64,000 bases of DNA, taken from positions 16,648 through 80,647 of the forward strand of contig JBNKJS010000045.1 of assembly GCA_050291365.1 (NCBI GenBank). Direction: 5' to 3'. Source of the DNA: JAAGZL01 sp050291365. GTDB taxonomy: Bacteria; Pseudomonadota; Gammaproteobacteria; Chromatiales; Chromatiaceae. Shown here piece after piece: positions 61,400 to 64,000 of this stretch. The notes beneath the pieces are model-generated. The model saw nothing but the letters and a program-made list of their open reading frames with translations. It had not been told where the DNA came from and did not search any database. Every line of letters begins with the position of its first letter. Positions within the stretch are counted from its first letter, which is position 1. A program made the position numbers and the translations under genes.

Positions 61400-61947
61400 T
61401 CCTGATTCCTTTCCGGTCCAGTGCTGGCTAACTCATCATGCACCAACATAGCAGCAACCCAGATAAACTCGGTTACCTCTGTCAACGCCGCCTCTTCCTC
61501 TTCATCCCCGGTAATACCATCAATATCCATGCGACTGATCTCAGCTAGATCATTGAGCGCCTCTTTAACCTGATCTGGCACTCCATTTTCACCTTTAATC
61601 TCAACCAGGCCTACCCCATAAAGAAAACCCTCACACCAATCACGCAGTGCAATCGCCCTCTGTTGTAACGGGGTCTCTTCGTCAGGCAGGAGCAGCGGAA
61701 ACCCGAAATCCACACCATCAACTGAGGCGTGCACTCCCTGAACCAACTCATCTATCGCCCGCTGACACTCGTCAACTGCAGGGTCACCCTCAGTTCTGTT
61801 CGAAAGCCACTCGTTAGATAGTCGACGCTGAACCTCCTTCTCACCGGCGCAGATCAACCCACATAATAGGCCATGTGCACCCGAAGCAGCCGCATCTACA
61901 CCAGCATCGGACAGACACTGGCTCATATATACATGATCAATCTGCAT
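61396..61947 (-). CDS. ygfB: UPF0149 (YgfB-like) protein
   Basis: The 183-residue protein is all-helical by pattern and matches YgfB: GVDAAASGAHGLLCGLICAG, DEETPLQQRAIALRDWCEGF and a C-terminal EEEAALTEVTEFIWVAAMLV. In Pseudomonas, YgfB modulates the AlpA antitermination pathway and beta-lactamase expression; elsewhere function is unknown. It is the first gene of ygfB-pepP, divergent from the ZapB-like gene. Confidence 0.93.
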   Translation of the reverse strand: MQIDHVYMSQCLSDAGVDAAASGAHGLLCGLICAGEKEVQRRLSNEWLSNRTEGDPAVDECQRAIDELVQGVHASVDGVDFGFPLLLPDEETPLQQRAIALRDWCEGFLYGVGLVEIKGENGVPDQVKEALNDLAEISRMDIDGITGDEEEEAALTEVTEFIWVAAMLVHDELASTGPERNQE

Positions 61948-62162
61948 GAAATACCTTTAAAAAATAAATATCGTCTAATCTTTGCGCCCAAAAAGCATAA
62001 TAGCATGGGCTTCCCCCAGCTGCTTCCAGAATAATATTAACCATATTCAACTCTAGACAAACCAAAGAAAAACATGCGAAATTTGAGCAAATTCACTATT
62101 ATAGTCAACTATAAATACCATTATCGTTGACCCAACAACTTACGCACTCTATATTGGAAATT

Positions 62163-62390
62163 ATGAGCGAAGATATCAACATTACTGAAGACGATCTAAA
62201 GAGACTTGAATCTCAGGTTGATGAACTGATACAGGCTAACACCCGACTACTGAATGAGAACAGTTCACTGCTATCAACTCAAGAAAGTCTTGTTGCTGAG
62301 AGGGCCGATCTGATTGAAAAGACTGAACTGGCCAAAACGCGTGTTGAAGCGATGATTACCAGACTTAAGTCCATGGAAACAGGATCGTGA
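62163..62390 (+). CDS. ZapB-like coiled-coil protein (TIGR02449 type)
   Basis: A 75-residue acidic protein that is one coiled coil (DDLKRLESQVDELIQANTRL, LAKTRVEAMITRLKSME). Proteins of this type lie upstream of zapA in Pseudomonas-like genomes and resemble ZapB, which bundles with ZapA at the Z-ring. The ATG at 62163 gives the family N-terminus; one at 62127 is also open. The stop overlaps the zapA GTG, so translation is probably coupled. Confidence 0.85.
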   Translation: MSEDINITEDDLKRLESQVDELIQANTRLLNENSSLLSTQESLVAERADLIEKTELAKTRVEAMITRLKSMETGS

Positions 62391-62701
62391 GCGATAAACC
62401 TATTCCGGTAAGTGTACAAATACTTGATAAAGAGTATCTGGTAGCCTGCCAACCTGACGAGAAAGATACACTGCTCGAAAGTTCACGTCACCTGGACCAG
62501 AAAATGCGTGAAATTCGTGATAGCGGCAAAATTATTGGCACTGACCGCATAGCAGTTATGGCTGCGCTAAATATCACCCATGAGCTATTGGAGCATCAAA
62601 GAAGTTCAAAAACAGAGGACTTTGCGGCAAGTAAACGCTTTATGAAACTACAAAGTAAGATAGAAAGCGCTCTGACTGCAAATAAACAACTGGAATTTTA
62701 G
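62387..62701 (+). CDS. zapA: Cell division protein ZapA
   Basis: ZapA binds and cross-links FtsZ filaments at mid-cell. Seen: PVSVQILDKEYLVACQPDEK (N-terminal globular part), LDQKMREIRDSGKIIGTDRI, VMAALNITHELLEHQ and a C-terminal coiled coil. Length 104. The start is GTG 62387 in a GTGA overlap. It is followed by the 6S RNA gene, as in other gammaproteobacteria. Confidence 0.95.
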   Translation: MSDKPIPVSVQILDKEYLVACQPDEKDTLLESSRHLDQKMREIRDSGKIIGTDRIAVMAALNITHELLEHQRSSKTEDFAASKRFMKLQSKIESALTANKQLEF

Positions 62702-62770
62702 CTAAAAAAGAGCTAGCGTTATAGATAGACATCAAAAGGATGCTGATGAAAAATGTCCAAGTTTTGGGCA

Positions 62771-62950
62771 TTCCCTGTAGTGTACGTCAGCAAATCGGGT
62801 ATTTTCTTGAGCCTATCTAATACCTTGGGAACATAATGCTGACGCCAGTGTGCAGACCCACCTTGAGTGGGGAGCCTTAGGCGGAACTGTTGATCCCACT
62901 TGAGCCTACCGGTTCAAGAACGATGATACGCGACGGCACTTACGGGGGAT
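62771..62950 (+). ncRNA. ssrS: 6S RNA
   Basis: 6S RNA mimics an open promoter and binds sigma70-RNA polymerase. It sits between zapA and fau, its conserved place. The ends pair (CCCTGTAGTG near 62773 with CACTTACGGGG near 62938), and the 3' half has the typical hairpin CTTGAGCC-TACC-GGTTCAAG (62899-62918) and the closing-stem block GCGACGGCACT. The 5' half has the TTGAGCC...ACCTTGGGAAC region. About 180 nt; ends are approximate. T-rich bases follow (62960-62964). Confidence 0.88.
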
Positions 62951-62979
62951 GTCTCTCCATTTTTACGGATTATCCAACC

Positions 62980-63564
62980 TTGCACGACCTACCTCAGCTT
63001 AGACGCAAGTTACGCGCACAACGACGCGCCTTATCACCAAAAGAACAACAAGCTAACAGCCAGGCCATGAGCAAGCTACTTGCTAGCTCATCAGCTTTTC
63101 GCAACAGCAAAAAAATAGCCCTTTATTTAGAAAACGATGGTGAAATTGCAGTTTCACAACTTCTATCTCTTATTAAATGTGACAAAAAGCGTTGTTACCT
63201 ACCTGTACTAAGGCCAATGCTACCTAATAGATTATGGTTTTCAGAATATCGTCCTGGCGACAGATTGACGCTTAACAAATATGGCATACCTGAACCAGAT
63301 ATTCGCAAACGCAAACCAATAACTCCATATGGCCTTGACCTCGTACTTATGCCCTTAGTAGCGTTCGATGCTGATCACAATAGAATCGGCATGGGTGGTG
63401 GCTTTTACGATAGAACTTTTTCATATCTTAAAGTCAGAAATAGTTGGCGCAAACCAAAATTGATTGGCGTTGCCCATGAATTACAAAAGTTAAATTCAAT
63501 AAAAAATAATTCATGGGACATACAACTTGACGGAGTAGTAACAGAGTTAAAATTTTACAATTAG
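62980..63564 (+). CDS. fau: 5-formyltetrahydrofolate cyclo-ligase
   Basis: The enzyme converts 5-formyl-THF to 5,10-methenyl-THF with ATP. Seen: LRRKLRAQRRALSPKEQ, KIALYLENDGEI and the conserved GMGGGFYDRTFSYL with the preceding LVLMPLVAFDADHNRIG. The start is unsure: in-frame ATGs at 62890 and 62923 lie inside the 6S RNA, so I suggest TTG 62980, which gives the family N-terminus. Base composition is clearly more AT-rich than in neighbours. In E. coli ssrS and this gene are co-transcribed. Confidence 0.9.
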   Translation: MHDLPQLRRKLRAQRRALSPKEQQANSQAMSKLLASSSAFRNSKKIALYLENDGEIAVSQLLSLIKCDKKRCYLPVLRPMLPNRLWFSEYRPGDRLTLNKYGIPEPDIRKRKPITPYGLDLVLMPLVAFDADHNRIGMGGGFYDRTFSYLKVRNSWRKPKLIGVAHELQKLNSIKNNSWDIQLDGVVTELKFYN

Positions 63565-63705
63565 GACAGATTAACTTCGAACTAGACTACAAAGTTCAAT
63601 TTTATGGAAAACAACATATAATTTTGGTGTAAAAAAACTGGTATTTTTTAAATAGTTTATTATACTCTCTACTGACTTTTGCTAACTTAGTTTTGGAGGG
63701 GAACA

Positions 63706-64000
63706 ATGGCGATCAAGAGAGCGGCAAAGAAGAAGGTAGTATCCAAGAAAAAGGCACCTGCTAAGAAGAAGGTTGCAAAGAAAAAGGTTGCTAAGAAAAA
63801 AGTAGCCAAAAAGAAGGTCGCTAAGAAAAAGGTTGCTAAGAAAAAAGTAGCCAAAAAGAAGGTCGCCAAGAAAAAGGTTGCTAAGAAAAAAGTAGCCAAA
63901 AAGAAGGTCGCTAAGAAAAAGGTCGCCAAGAAAAAAGTAGCCAAAAAGAAGGTCGCTAAGAAAAAGGTTGCCAAGAAAAAAGTAGCCAAAAAGAAGGTCG
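63706..64000 (+). CDS. KKVAK-repeat histone H1-like protein (3' end cut by window edge)
   Basis: GGAGGGG precedes the ATG at 63706. The product starts MAIKRAAKKKVVSKKKAPAK and then repeats KKVAK to the window edge: at least 15 units, almost only Lys, Val and Ala. Such proteins resemble AlgP/H1-like nucleoid proteins, whose basic repeat tails bind DNA. A globular part, if any, lies beyond the window. It is related in style to the gene at 918-1250. Confidence 0.85.
   Translation, partial: MAIKRAAKKKVVSKKKAPAKKKVAKKKVAKKKVAKKKVAKKKVAKKKVAKKKVAKKKVAKKKVAKKKVAKKKVAKKKVAKKKVAKKKVAKKKVAKKKV
63766..64000 (+). repeat. Tandem 15-bp repeats in 45-bp higher-order units
   Basis: The array encodes KKVAK units of 15 bases in three codon spellings (AAAAAGGTTGCTAAG, AAAAAAGTAGCCAAA, AAGAAGGTCGCTAAG) that mostly cycle as a 45-base unit. 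Such arrays can change length by slippage or unequal recombination. It runs off the window edge. Confidence 0.9.

Noticed and set aside
63687..63989. Minus-strand frame coding FLATFFLATFFLAT repeats
   Set aside because: It is the antisense of the lysine-rich repeat gene, which has a strong ribosome site and start on the plus strand.
63766..64000. Possible CRISPR-like repeat array
   Set aside because: The 15-base units are contiguous with no spacers and stay in frame coding KKVAK, so it is a coding tandem repeat.

Overview
The window is a chromosomal stretch of a gammaproteobacterium with moderate GC (about half) and very dense gene packing. Gene order points to this group. gatCAB is divergent from mreBCD. 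mrdA-rodA-mltB-rlpA-dacA-dat-ybeD-lipB, dsbD/tlpA-aroQ-accBC-prmA-DUF3426-dusB-fis-purHD, amgK divergent from lptD-surA-pdxA, and UPF0149-pepP divergent from a ZapB-like gene-zapA-6S RNA-fau all match orders known from Pseudomonas and Escherichia relatives. A c-type haem chemoreceptor, two small cytochromes c and a rich thiol-redox set suggest a respiring, possibly sulfur-oxidising (Chromatiales-like) lineage; this genus-level idea is inference only. I see no phage, transposase, tRNA, rRNA or CRISPR.

Layout. 1-1.3 kb: 5' part of a soluble chemoreceptor and a lysine-rich histone-H1-like gene. 1.5-5.2 kb: a secreted orphan and gatBAC. 5.4-15.8 kb: a long cell-shape and peptidoglycan block (mreBCD, PBP2, RodA, MltB, RlpA, DacA), then dat, ybeD and lipB. 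15.8-18.5 kb: a membrane chemoreceptor with a CxxCH haem motif, divergent from two cytochromes c. 18.6-25.4 kb: mdh, a DUF255-DsbC-like fusion, lipA, ydcF-like, fxsA and an SGNH hydrolase. 25.5-37.5 kb: cutA, dsbD, a TlpA-like thioredoxin, aroQ, accBC, prmA, a zinc-ribbon protein, dusB-fis, purHD and a VanZ-like protein. 37.5-48.6 kb: amgK, lptD-surA-pdxA, an ankyrin protein, apaH, a DUF6524-like protein, folA, a rhodanese, thyA, lgt and an XRE regulator. 48.7-55.6 kb: a tandem DUF4139 pair, DUF302, rlmI, a SYLF protein, a PfkB kinase, a nested palindromic repeat region and dgkA. 55.6-64 kb: the glycine cleavage operon, pepP, UPF0149, zapB-like/zapA, 6S RNA, fau and the start of a second lysine-rich protein built of KKVAK repeats.

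Most of the window is housekeeping, and I do not see an obvious new defence or mobile system. The most interesting points are: mreC apparently starting at ATT; the haem chemoreceptor/cytochrome locus; the DUF255-DsbC fusion; the DUF4139 pair with a CRP-like palindrome nearby; nested palindromic elements at 54.9-55.2 kb; a dispersed repeat flanking prmA and purD; five convergent gene pairs whose stop codons share the same bases; and losses from conserved neighbourhoods (ksgA-apaG, ubiH-ubiI, murU, groESL).
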